Origin: Marchantia polymorpha subsp. ruderalis
Taxonomy: Eukaryota > Streptophyta > Marchantiopsida > Marchantiales > Marchantiaceae
NCBI GenBank assembly: GCA_037833965.1
Contig: AP031351.1
Span: 8,382,501 to 8,446,500 of the forward strand
Direction: 5' to 3'
Length of the DNA: 64,000 nt
The stretch's first letter is position 1, and every line of letters starts with the position of its first letter. The position numbers and the translations under genes are program-made. Below are positions 1-11,481 of this stretch, piece after piece. The notes beneath the pieces are model-generated. The model was given only the letters and a program-made list of their open reading frames with translations, made no database searches and was not told the DNA's origin.

Positions 1-1920
1 GTGAGGATGACAGAGAGTGTAGTGAGGATCGAGTTTCTGAATACAGCGCGTTGTAATTGCTTCTACGCTGGCATAATACTCACTGATACTCTGTACATGA
101 GATTTTAAGTTGTGATAAATTAGTACAAACACTTTTAAGCATAACTCGAAACCCTGGTAGGGCATTGTGGTTGTATCTTGTTATCAGTCGTTGCGAGTAG
201 CTTGAGGCTGGGAGAGAGCAAACGTAGTCTCCATTGATAGCTGAGTGGATTTCAGAAAGCTCAATCATAATACACATATTGTAGAAGGAGTTGCGATATA
301 TGTGGATCTTTTGTTTGGAAACCTGTATTGTTCTTAATTATAGAAGAAGTGCATGGCGACCTTAAAATCTCTGGCAGGAAACTATCGACTGTCATAAACT
401 GGATGTTGATGTTTTCGACACGTACCTGATTTACAGATTGGCGACAAAATTGGCTTGTTGATCAAGTGAGCTTTATACAACGATCAACAGCTCGCGTCCT
501 TATAGATGTCACACGAGGCTTCAGACTGAAGTCCTTCCATATCTCAGCTCCGGCGAAGAATAATTATTTACATTCGAAATTCTTCCTTAGTAGAAATTGT
601 AACATCTCATCGCAGCACCTCGTCTCAGAACCGCTTTTATGGTCGAGTCCATCGGCTTAGACGTTTGGACTCCAGATCTCGCCCATGAAAGACACGTTGA
701 GGCTAGTAGCTGGGAAACAGATGCAAACGCATGTCTGATTATCTTCGATGGCTGTTTTCTACTAATGTTGAAATTAAGAGATGCTTTCTTTACTTGCTTT
801 TATAGTTGAAGAATTGGATTGTTGTAGGTGTGAATTTCGTTTATAATATCCCATAAATGATTTCTGATTCTTTATATATATAGATGTATATTTTTTTTCG
901 TACAAAAGTGACTGATCTCTACAGATTATATTCAATGCACATTTCAATTTGATTGAGAAATTCTAAACAGTGTCACTGAGAATTTTAGCAAACAATCTTA
1001 TATTGTGACAATTTAATTAGTTGTACTCATTAGTGTGAAAGCTAACTTGAGTTATTAAAAAAACCTGTTAAACTTCTCAATATTTTAGATTTTTTAAAAT
1101 TTATTGTTGATCCAATCATGGTAGACCTACAAGATGAAATATAAACCCTAATCAAACTTGTCATTTACTATAATAAATTAATTTTTTCAATACTCATATT
1201 GTTTGTGTTTTTCAAAAATTAAAAAAAATAGAGATTTTTTCTTATTGAATGTTTAGTGCCGAAAACTTGTTTACACATGGAATAATATGTGTAAACAATT
1301 CATGGTCATATTGATCCTTTACGATAAAGACTTTATGGAGATACAATAAGACAACCACAAGTTTTTAAGATTTCTTATGCTGGAGAAAATTACATCTTAA
1401 AAAATGAAATTCTATTCATTTTAATGATTTAAACGTCTATGATATTAACGATCTACACATAATTTTTTATTTTTATTTCTTATGATGTCCTCTTCTTCAA
1501 GATTTTTCTTCTATATCAATCTGTAAATCTTAGTTTAGACATCAAGCATTTATCTGTTACACAACTGCAACACAATTCGAAATACATGAATGTTAGCTTA
1601 GCTACTTTTCTATCTCTATTTCATTAGAAATATTTTTTGAGAATATGGTTAAAAGAACCATTATATCTCAATTTTCAATATGATATAAACATTTCAAGGT
1701 CTTCCCGACATGAATCTACCTACATGTAATATGTACATTCTGTTTACAATATATACACATGGCTCGCAAAAATGCACTCGCTTTAATGTGCAATGTTGTG
1801 GAAGTAATGCCGGTTGCTTTAAGATCAACTCAAGGAACTTCATGAGTTATCTATTCTATTCCTGGTTGCTTGAGCGTGACGACTACAAAATTATTCATCC
1901 ATCCATTGTCCTATTTCATA
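1..1920. other. AT-rich spacer, 3' flank of F-box unit A
   Basis: No gene is supported here. Open frames are short and have no family resemblance. From about 790 onward the sequence resembles the flanks of the other two F-box units: the stretch near 790-860 recurs near 18695-18760, and 1690-1870 recurs near 13445-13600 and 19800-19980. The duplicated block therefore includes the region downstream of the F-box stop codon, and the left edge of unit A lies in or before this spacer. Confidence 0.6.
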
Positions 1921-3833
1921 TTACTCTGCTTCGATATAATCACGACGCCATCCATCCATTCCTTGCTCAATTCCGTTGCCCGTAGCTATGGCATGACGCA
2001 ACCAATCCATTCCTTGCTGCTTTGGCATGATCACAACACCATCTAACCACAAACCGCTTTTCCAATGACCGCCTTTAATCTCGACAAGACTGTATTGCAG
2101 TTTAACTCGCCCGATTCCGGAGTCCTTTTCTCCCTCATCTACGGTAAAATCTCCAACATAAAGCTCATTCCAGTCAGTGTGATCTTCGTCATCGGATGAA
2201 TGCTCACCTTCGGATGAGGATTGGCCATCTCGCAAAAAAATCTTTCTCTGCACAGTTTCATGATCATTGACTGACATCGTAAACTCAATCGGCCAGTCCC
2301 CCCCGCGTCGTGTAAATCCATAATCATCTTGAAAAGCAAGCCTCCACGAGAAAGTGTACGTGCCGACTGGTAGGAAACACTCCATGCTACCCTTAACACT
2401 CAACCAGCAGACTTGTTGGAGATACGCCGATTTATCGTAACTGCATTGTAATAAATTTTCAGTCAGTCCAAACCTCATTCGCCCGAAAAAGCCTCCCGGT
2501 CAAGCCAATCTCACTACTCTGAGTGAGTTCTTACGAACTTCCTCTGTTCGGATATAAGATATCTTGGCTTGAACTGTCGTGATTCATGGTGGTCAATCTT
2601 GAATGGCATGTCCCATGTCTTGAATAGTTTACGATGTTTGATGCAGAACATACAAACACAGTTCAATTTACGATGGTGTCCAGTGTTCTTTACTATGTGG
2701 GAAAGCTGAAACTTAGGAAAATATCCAAGGATCCATTCATTTCAAGTGGGAGACTTTGGGCCCACAGTTGCGGAAGTTTACCTGGAACCACGTCGCTTAC
2801 GCCAATGCCAGTATCGCTTATCAGAACCCCATACGACATCTAGGGCTTCAGCGCCTTGACTTCGACAAACTCCTGCAAGCGACCTCGATAGCCAATAGAA
2901 CTGAACAAAAATATCAAATGATATAGTCAGTTCCTTGAAACATGGCCAAATTGCTCACAGTCAGAATAAGACGAACATCTTATCAGCATCTCCATTCGAC
3001 TCCAAGTAGAAATACACGAGATATCGAGAAAGAGGGAGGCCTTGCTAAATCAACAAAGAATCGTGGGCAGAGTTCAAACAAACAGTAAAAATTTAGCAGT
3101 TTTAAGCAACGAGTGGCGATATTGATGGTTAGTCGGCAGAGACACAAGTAAACTGACAAAACTATAACTGTAGGGATTCACAACGAAAGTTTGAAACAGA
3201 ATTTTGATTGTGAGGACGTCGTCATATTAGTGACTGATGAGTGCTGCACTGAAGTAACAACAGGCGGCGTCCTGAAACCCTAGTACAAAATTCCCACAAG
3301 TATAAGATGACCTTGGTACAAACTATCAACTATCATAAGGGAAAAGTGAAGTGGTTTCTAATGTAGTATAAGTTAATTACTTGAAGCCAACACTTATGCC
3401 CACGACAATTAGCAATATCAAACAATATTATAACAAAAAGAAAGAAAAAAAGATTTTGCATTTATATGTTGGACTGGGTAAGGAACTCAACCTCGTGACC
3501 GTGAAGCGGGACCTTGCTGCAGAGATAATCGAAGATTTGTTTCTTAGAATCGAAGGCGCGTGCGCCGTCCTTTGCCTTTGCAAGAACTTCAGTATAACCT
3601 TTCGGCAACTTGGGTTGCCAGACAAAATCTGAAAGAGATGCATCTCGCAACGCACGATTAGTGCAAGCCGACATGGCTATGTCTTTGGGAGAAAGGAAGC
3701 TGAGGACAAGTGCTATACAGGACTCGGGCAAATCTTCAAATCCGGTGCCATCCAACTGCAAGTCGCAAGCCGCCGGATCAAACTTGAGTTCACTAGAAGC
3801 ACTGGTACACATCGGCTTCAGAACCCCGCCCAT
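1921..3833 (-). CDS. F-box/PP2 (phloem protein 2-like) protein, copy A
   Basis: Three exons on the minus strand: 3833-3492, 2900-2782 and 2440-1921. Phases close exactly (342+119+520 nt, 326 aa). Residues 31-77 are an F-box (GFEDLPESCIALVLSFLSPK, then a conserved W in DFVWQPKLP). The rest is a PP2 lectin-like domain: exon 2 has FYWLSRS and ALDVVWGSDKRYWHW, exon 3 has YLQQVCWLSVKG and ends its core with SGLWLDGVVIMPK. A Ser/Asp/Glu-rich insert lies in mid-domain. F-box proteins of this type bind SKP1 in SCF ubiquitin ligases, and PP2 domains often bind glycans; the target is unknown. The start matches the initiator MGGV/MDGV of the paralogues; an upstream in-frame ATG at 3887 would add 18 residues. 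The protein reads 32 residues past the PP2 core, unlike copy C. Confidence 0.88.
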
Positions 3834-4620
3834 CAGTCTCCTCCTCGGTGGTTCTCCAACAACAATACCACTGAATCTCCTGGTCACAAGTGATGAAGAT
3901 TGTCTCTTTCCGCAAGATCAAGTTCGCAAAAATGGCTCCTTGTACTCGTCAAATATATGACAAACATATAGGTGGACACATTACCTCATAATATCTGTAA
4001 GGAACATCATCAATATCCAATATTACGTGGCGAGTTTGTAGAGTTGGGAAATCAGATCCGCAACTGTAAATTCCTGTACTCCATTAAGCAGTGTGAATCT
4101 GTCCTTGCTATTGGCCCATGACTAGGTAGGAATTAGACGTGCTCCGGTACAATGGTAGACATTCAGAAAGCACATTCAGAATCCTGACAGGTGGAGTGTT
4201 GTGGAACCAGACATACCGAAAATTCACAAGGTTTGGTAAGATTTCCGATGCTCTGGACACCGATGTCTCTCACTGCGTACTCAAAGAAGAACAACATTCG
4301 AATGTTCCTTCAAATAGGACCAACACAGTCGATGCTGAGCAAGCAGGTCTTCGACAGTGATTTCCTCGCATTTCTGCCACAAATGTCTCCCAGGGCAAAC
4401 AATGTCGACGTTCGCCTCAGACTCCGCTGAGAACCTCGAGGTGCGAGATCTCATGCATAGAGAAGATCCTACGTAAGCAACGTGGCCAGGCGCGCACGGG
4501 CGCCCGCCACGTAGACTCCTTCCATGACAGATGTCAAATAAAATCTTATCGAGTTTAAGCGGGGTTTGTCTGTTATTTATAGTTTCTCTAGAGGGGAACA
4601 TTCGCTGATGGTAATTTTTT
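3834..4620 (-). promoter_or_regulatory. Upstream region of F-box copy A with G-box/ABRE-like palindrome
   Basis: This interval precedes the minus-strand F-box gene and is conserved in the other two units (about 17414-17880 and 22080-22620). Around 4471-4512 is a GC-rich imperfect palindrome whose arms carry ACGTGGC and GCCACGT, with outer CTACGT/ACGTAG. ACGTGGC is the ABRE/G-box core bound by plant bZIP factors (established knowledge). It lies about 640 bp upstream of the proposed ATG. An open minus-strand frame near 4330-4460 is also conserved in copy C, so part of this may be transcribed leader. No clear TATA box was found. Confidence 0.4.
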
Positions 4621-5064
4621 ATCCAATTTTTTTTCAATTCTTTGAAATCAAATGAAAGAAGTATTAAAAGAAACGAAAATGTATTAATTGAAAAAAAAAT
4701 AAAATATTATCACTTGACATAAATAAAGTATTTAGAATATATGGATATTTTTATATAATATATAGAAAATAAATATTAATAGATGTACTGTATCATAATG
4801 AACACCATAAGATTATATATACTCTGTCCATAAGATTGTTGTACTTTTTATGACATTGATTATTATTTTCTGAGCAATGAGAATATTATATGTAAAAGAA
4901 TTATATATATTATAGTATACAATAATTCAAAAGAATTTACATTGTTCCCGCAATATGACAGCTCAATGGGGTTAGGCCTGCACTGTGACGAAATTGGGGA
5001 GAAACGCCCTCTTACATAGAAAGTGCAACATTTGCACGTACCTTCAAATCCTGATACTGCGCAG
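4621..5064. other. AT-rich spacer between F-box A and NTH1-like remnant
   Basis: AT-rich DNA with no coding potential that I can support. It corresponds to about 22700-23000 in unit C, which has the same order of elements. Confidence 0.5.
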
Positions 5065-7524
5065 TCACAAATTGGCATCGAAATTTGAAGTTTGCTTTCG
5101 TGTTCTCTTTCCGCTTGCTGTATCTGGGACTAAGCTTTCCTCCACAGCGTGAATGTCCACATTTGTTGTAATGTAAGGTCTTTTTGGGCTGTTCTTGTCC
5201 CTTTTACTGGGAGGAGGCATGAGAGCTTTCGTTTTCATGGGTGCAAGACTTTTACTTGGGCTCTTTATAGGCTCCTTAAAAGCAGCGGGGCAAAGCTGGT
5301 TGATGAGACAGTCCGTACAGTGAGGTCTTAGAGGGGTACATACAGTTTGACCAAAACCCACCTGCATTTGCGGAAAAAATGAGCTGTTAAAGATAGTTCG
5401 TCGGATAAAACATATCTGGAGATTTAAAAAATATAAAAATCTGAACATCCCTTCTTTCCATTGAGATCAAGAGTGAGATTTGTGTCTCAAAAGACAGGAC
5501 ACGAATTAGAGGCCAAACCAGTAGAGGATTGATCGAGTTCCATTCATCTTTGGGAAGCCACTATTTTGATGAGGCTCTGGTTTCTTCAGGAGTATTTGTT
5601 TTCTGCCAAGAATAAATGCAGAGCATCAGGATCAGCAGACGAAGACAGGCTTAAAAGATATCAAACTACTTCACGGTGCGTGCTGAAGACACTGCATAAG
5701 TTCAAATATATTGCACGTCATGCGAAACCTTCCGAAACGCAATGAGGTGGCTCAATTTAAGCTGCAAGTTCATCATTCTAATTGGTACTTCGAACAACGC
5801 ATACCAGTCGATGGCTTGCTTGGCGTGCTTAACCCACTCCAGTCGGTTGCATATGCGATGAATATGAGTGTCAACACAGATACCTTGAACATCCGCCCAA
5901 CCTACATTCATAATCTGGAGAGAAAAGGCCACTAAAGAGGTAAGTGACGAAAAGTACGAAGTTTTGATGTTTCGTTTATTGATACGTAGCAAAACCGGTG
6001 ACAGAGACCAGTTCATTTAGCGCTATCGAAAATGAGGTCTACATAAACAAATCAGTTCTTTACACATTACATAAGTAATCAACAGTTTACTACAACAAAC
6101 AGTTAGAAGCCAACACCATGCATCACCTCATACCAGATGGGCCATTTTGGGACCAATCCCAGGCAATGCGAGTAGTTCTTTTGAAGTACTTGGAATGTCT
6201 CCATCACACTGCTTATTGCAGATCGAAGCTACCTTTTTCAAGTACCCAGCCTTTCTGGTGTAAATTCCAACCTACAAATGAAGTTGAAGGTCAATTGATT
6301 TCTCCATGAAGTGAAAGAACTGGACATGTGCCTGAGTCATGCGAGAACATGAGTTACTGACATACCATATATATCTTATTACTTGCAATTACATGTAATT
6401 ACATGTAATTCCTGTAATACTTTTTTACTCACTGATAATGAACATAAACGGACACAGTATTCACATGATTCAGGTATAAGAGTTCTGCTAGTATTTCTGA
6501 TCAGGGAAAAGCTAAAATGGACGCTCAATACAACAACTAATTACTATGTGTCTGTCAAAGCCTGAAGACCATATACCCCGCGCCTTGGCTGTGAGGTGAT
6601 GGAAGGAACGGAATAGAAAAGAGGGGTACTAATAAGGAGCACGAGAGTGGACAAATTGAAAGTGAAGAATGTGTCTCTTGTCGTGAGATTTTCCACGATA
6701 AAAGCGATTTTGGTTAAACAAGAAAACTTTCAATGTGTCATTCACCTGAAAGTTACAAGAGCCCACTTGCTAGGACTGACGAAAGTGTTATATTAAAATA
6801 CTTCTGTTATAGGAGCCAAATCTAGTACCGGATAGATTGCCTCGCTTATAGTCGCCTCCTCGGCTTCTTACAACCCTTTGATCGATAATAAACCTCTTTC
6901 CTGCATCCGTCCTGCTGCAGCTGCACAGCATACCACCATCCAGTTTCGCTAAGTGAAGAGCGACACCCAGCGATGTACATACTTACAAGTCCACTTCCGT
7001 ATATTGAAAAAGAGCTCTAACGGACGATTCAAATTGTGATGGCGTGAGGATCCAATAATAAACTAGAGAAAGTAATTTCCATCTACACTGAGTCTTGCTT
7101 GTTAAAACAGTTCACAGTAGAAATCAGAAACGATGGACCAGGAAGCAATGAATCTGTGTACGCAGGCACTACAGTCAAGTAAAGGAAAAACGTAAATAGA
7201 GACTTTTGATGCTTACAAATAAATTCCTCATAGGTTCAAACCAGTAGCATCCCTAGTCGATAGAAGTGCTTTGACCAAAACAGCAAATCCCATCTCCTGT
7301 GGAAAGGAAATAAGAAAAAATTCAGGCCATTTAAATTCATGCTTGCTAGCTAGAACTCAAGATATACTACACATCTACAAAAGGCACCGTCAGGAGAATC
7401 TTCACCGTTATGTCTTTACATTTCCTGTGACTTTTTCTCATCCCATAGTGTCCACCGGACCATCTCGGCCAGCTCTCATGATCTCTTATGCCATCTTGAA
7501 TTTCTTCCCATCGAGCTGGTCTTG
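5065..7524 (-). pseudogene. NTH1: Endonuclease III homologue (NTH1-type DNA glycosylase) pseudogene, copy A
   Basis: A decayed spliced gene for the bifunctional base-excision-repair glycosylase/AP lyase. Recognisable minus-strand exons, N- to C-terminal: about 7524-7432 (WEEIQDGIR), 7296-7242 (FAVLVKALLS), about 6873-6829 (EEATISEAIYP), 6271-6134 (helix-hairpin-helix [11 protein letters not shown] with the catalytic-position Lys), 5914-5834 ([17 protein letters not shown] with the catalytic-position Asp), 5602-5519 (WLPKDEWNSINPLL) and 5361-5065 (VGFGQTVCTPLRP; cysteines spaced C-x6-C-x2-C-x5-C for a 4Fe-4S cluster). Damage: a frameshift and a TGA in the first exon near 7450-7490, loss of residues in the normally conserved SSQTKD segment (reads STRDAT), and an in-frame TAG before WLPKDEW near 5550. 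A further N-terminal exon may lie at about 7800-7930. Glycosylase activity is not expected. Confidence 0.8.
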
Positions 7525-9882
7525 CTGAAAGACATGTGACGTTACCACTTAATACAAAACAAAATTCTGGTTCTGTGCTACCAATGTCAAAGTCATTATT
7601 CCACTTCACAACACAATACACAACGTAAACTTACATACACACACAAAAGGTTCTCCGTACTGAACCAGTTCCTAGAACAAGGAAAAACGGTTGACAAGCC
7701 ACAGCGGTGAAAAAGAGAAGCCGCAGACGGTAAATGGTGTGGAAATTGCAAAAGAACTTCATTACAGGGATCAAAGTTGACAAGAGACACGTGTAAGAGA
7801 ATGATTTACTTCTATAATCGTCCAGTTCGCTACCTCTTGCTTGACAGTTTGATGGTCCTCGTTCTGTTGGACGATGTCTTTGTCATCATAGGCGACAACT
7901 ATAGATGTTTTTGTTCGTCTTCGTTGAAATGTCTTAACTACTGATCAGCGACAAGTACCAAAACGAGATCTCATCGAGTTCAAGAGTTGAAAATCGACCA
8001 ACACCATCACTGCCCTACACAGATGTGCCGGGAAAAGGAAAAGCTTAACGATTCATTGAAATATTGAATACGCCTGCCGAAACAATAACATGTGACGAAA
8101 ACGGTGCGAACAAGTCAAAACATGAAGTTGCAATTATACAACTATTTCACAACTTGTAAAATACAACTCTGTGTGTGCAAAATGGCCAGCAGTATTAAAA
8201 GCCTACGGTCAGAAGCCATATCTGTTTGCCATTGTAAAGGACAGCTATTTCGGTTTTAATTCAGAGTATAGATGTCCCCAAACACAGAGTCTAATTCTCG
8301 TTTTGTCTAAAATGATTTCACGACAGATATGATCCACACTCCACAAAAGCTTCCGATCAGTGCTATTAAAAATAAAAATATCACTGAGTAACTGCGAGCT
8401 TCATCGTACTAGCCAGATTGGATGAAAGGAACACATTGAACTTAAGATAAATCCCCTACTGCACCTCCTTAAACCATTAAATTAATGAATAGTCATGGAA
8501 TATTTCCATGATAGCAGTTTGCATTTCACATTAAATATAATAAGACATTCAGATTTCTTTGAGACCACACACCAAGAAAAATTCACACATCTATATTGAT
8601 AAGAATCCACTTCTTTCCAATTTGCACAGTAATGACAAGCAACTGCACACGATTATAATCTCATGAATGAAATTTGAATCTACATTCCTCTAAACGCACC
8701 ACAACTGCTACAAAACTAAGTTCAGAGAACATTTACCAGCACTGCTGAAGGTGCTAGAAGTAGGAGTAGTTATCCGGAGAAACGATCGAGAAAGCATGAA
8801 ATGGCAATGAGTCGAAGATGACCCTCGTCACACTTCTGCAGTTGGTATATTCAACCCCAAATCCTGAACAGACGGCAGTAACTTAGGTGAAGAAATACGC
8901 AGCTATCCCCTCGGGCGATTGAAAGTGCATCAGCTCAGCGTCAGAATGTGACGAAGCTCTTAAGAATCACCATAGTGAAAATCCCCTTGCCGTGACTACG
9001 CAACGTAACTCAAGTGAGGACATCGCAAACGGGGGAGGAAAATTCAAGGCAGAAGCTCGCGATCAATTTTGTGACTCTCCTAGCCAGCAGGATCTTGAGG
9101 CCCGTGTGGAAATATTGCGTTAGGGAACTTCCTCCGGTTCGAAAACCAGGAACCCAGTAAGAGTGATATAATTATCAGTAGAGAATCTATCAATGAATTA
9201 ATACAAATTACACTCCAAGAAATTCAAAGGCGCACACTATGACGCATTTGCACTTCACCACGTGGAACAAGAATAGCGAGCGTGAGGCGCAGAATTGTTG
9301 AGAGGCCAATAGATGCTGTCCTATCACTGCGAATTAGTTCTTCTTCGGATCGCAAAATTGACGCCAGTCGAGGTCAATTCTCAGAGTATCAGGAGTAGCG
9401 GAATAGAAAAAGCACGAAATCATCCAATTGTTGATCTACAGCAAATGCTGTTACAGAATTCAGGTAATTGCCACCTCATACTCAAGCCTCACTTCTCAAA
9501 AGTACTATCTCTCATCGTAGAGTTCAGACGTCTCGATTTCGAACTCATCCAAGTTGTCCAGCTGCAATGCAGCCAGAGGGACATGCGACTCGAGGAACAG
9601 AGAACTCTCTCTCTGTGCAATTCAAACACGTCCACATCGGCGTTGACACACTGACAGAAGAATGAGACAGACCACCAATTTTGCACTGAGCTCGGAAAGC
9701 GCATTTGGCGTGCGCAAGCAAGCAAGCAAGCATCCATCATCGAACTGCGGCCCGCCCTCGCGGACAAGCAACTGGCCAAACACGAGGTCACATCCCGATT
9801 CCACAGACAGCTTTGTCTGGAGCAACTGGCGCCAAATATCCGCATCCGCCTCGCCCCGAGAGTTCTCAGCGCCTCCCGACAA
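7525..9882. other. Duplicated non-coding flank upstream of NTH1-like pseudogene
   Basis: The minus strand near 7800-7930 carries an open stretch (SIVVAYDDKDIVQQ, then HQTVKQEVANW) that may be the N-terminal exon of the NTH1-type gene. About 7888-9200 is repeated almost unchanged at about 16065-17412 and in shuffled pieces at 23540-24000. Frames at 9313-9945 on both strands are overlapping and lack family features, so I do not call a gene there. Confidence 0.5.
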
Positions 9883-9969
9883 ACTGTAGCGAGTGCGCAC
9901 GAAGACTGGGATGACCGGCAGCGGCAGTGAATCCTCGATTTTCATTGGCAGGCCAGCTCCCCCTTTACC

Positions 9970-10268
9970 TAGGGATGGGCACGGCTCGGCTAACAGCTAG
10001 CCGGCTAATATTTTTTGTTAGCCGGCTAGCCGATAAATATTGTCACCTCTATCCGACGTCGAAAAAGAACCGTAAACTAGGACCGAATTTACGCTTTTGG
10101 CCGATTATTTCCTCAGCTTCGACCGAAATTATCCAACAAACATTTATTTCGGACGAATATTTCGGTTGATTGTATTTTCTGGCGAGAGCCGATTAGCCGA
10201 CGGCTAGCCGGGTAAATTTGAGGCCAACCCGGCTAGCTGAAAGTTAGCCGGTTACGTGCCCATCCTTA
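9970..10268. mobile_element. Non-autonomous hAT-like element (299 bp) with 8-bp target duplication
   Basis: The ends are inverted copies of each other: the left starts TAGGGATGGGCACG and the reverse complement of the right starts TAAGGATGGGCACG (one mismatch in 14). The element is flanked on both sides by the same 8 bp, CCTTTACC (9962-9969 and 10269-10276). An 8-bp duplication and short inverted ends are typical of the hAT superfamily. Inside, both subterminal regions carry multiple copies of AGCCGGCTA/GCTAGCCGG in both orientations, which resembles subterminal transposase-binding repeats. There is no transposase frame, so it is a MITE-like derivative. Confidence 0.85.
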
Positions 10269-10276
10269 CCTTTACC

Positions 10277-11442
10277 ACACGGGAGAGAGCGACAATTTAA
10301 CATGTCCCGGGTGTCAAAGAAATCGACTGTTCCGAATTACCAGACACTTTGGTTTTGGAAATCCGGTAAATCGTGTAAAATATATAGAACCCGATTTGTC
10401 CGGAATATATAGACTCCACGTGTATTTTCGCGACTTCTTGGGTTACTCTTCGAGACGAAGTCGACGACAGAGCTAGGCAGAAGGTATTCCTATCAAGCGG
10501 TAGCGACAACGTTCGCCACGACAAGGCTACACCGCCGCCCGCATATTCCGAAAGTGTACAGTACTAGCATTTCCTCCAAACTGTTTGGTGAGTTTTTCCA
10601 TATATGCACGCATGCTTATATTAGTCATTTGCCTAATTTAACTTAATTTAGTGTCATTGTCCAATTTGATTTAGGATGCTATTAGTTTCTCACCAAGAAA
10701 CTCTTCCAAATGTATACGGGTGGAGACCTATACTGTATAAGAGTCCAAACATAATTTTATCGTTTGTTGTACAAACTTAATTTCTTCGTAGTGAAAAAAA
10801 TTGCATCTATATTCACAAACAATCTGATAAATTGCATTCAGCACTACACTGAGTAGAGTTACCGTCAAAGTTAGAAGTGCGACTAGTATCTCTCATAAAA
10901 GTGATGGTATAGTAATAGTAGCAACGGTAAGTTCCATGGGTTATTACCTCACAGAGAGATGATAATATTTTTTTTGCAATTATGTTTTTTAATATTTTTT
11001 TGCAATTTATATATTTTTTTAAAATCATTTTTTTGCAATTTTTTGAACTTTTATAAATAAGTAATTTGCATTGTTTTATAAATTTCAATGCAATCCACAT
11101 ATTTTTTGGAAAATCTGATTAGATTCTTTAATAGTATAATTTTACAATCTACTTGAGATAGGTTTAATTTTATGTTTTTTTATAGTCTTGTAAAAGATTA
11201 AAGCTGCTTTACTTCTTTATAATTATAAGTTTATGATTCATGTATAAGTGCATGTAGTCATATACTTGTCAAAATAGCATAGTCATATATATTCACACAC
11301 ATATAAATACAATAATAATTTTTTTTAAGATCATATTTCAAAAATAAAATGCATAATTAAAAAAATTCAATAGCTATAAATATATAGCATGATCCAAAAA
11401 TATTCAAATAAAACTGAATCAAATTTTGAAAATCTACACAAA

Positions 11443-11481
<39 letters not shown>

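Noticed and set aside
2634..2843. Plus-strand frames opposite the F-box introns and exons (also at 14378, 15283, 15398, 20679, 21554, 21708)
   Set aside because: They recur in all three units only because they are antisense to the conserved F-box/PP2 exons.
9120..9150. tRNA-like T-loop (GGTTCGAAAACC)
   Set aside because: No acceptor, D or anticodon stem can be folded around it.
9313..9945. Frames of 107-118 codons on both strands near the first hAT-like element
   Set aside because: Several frames overlap each other, and in unit C the block survives only as a short rearranged piece.
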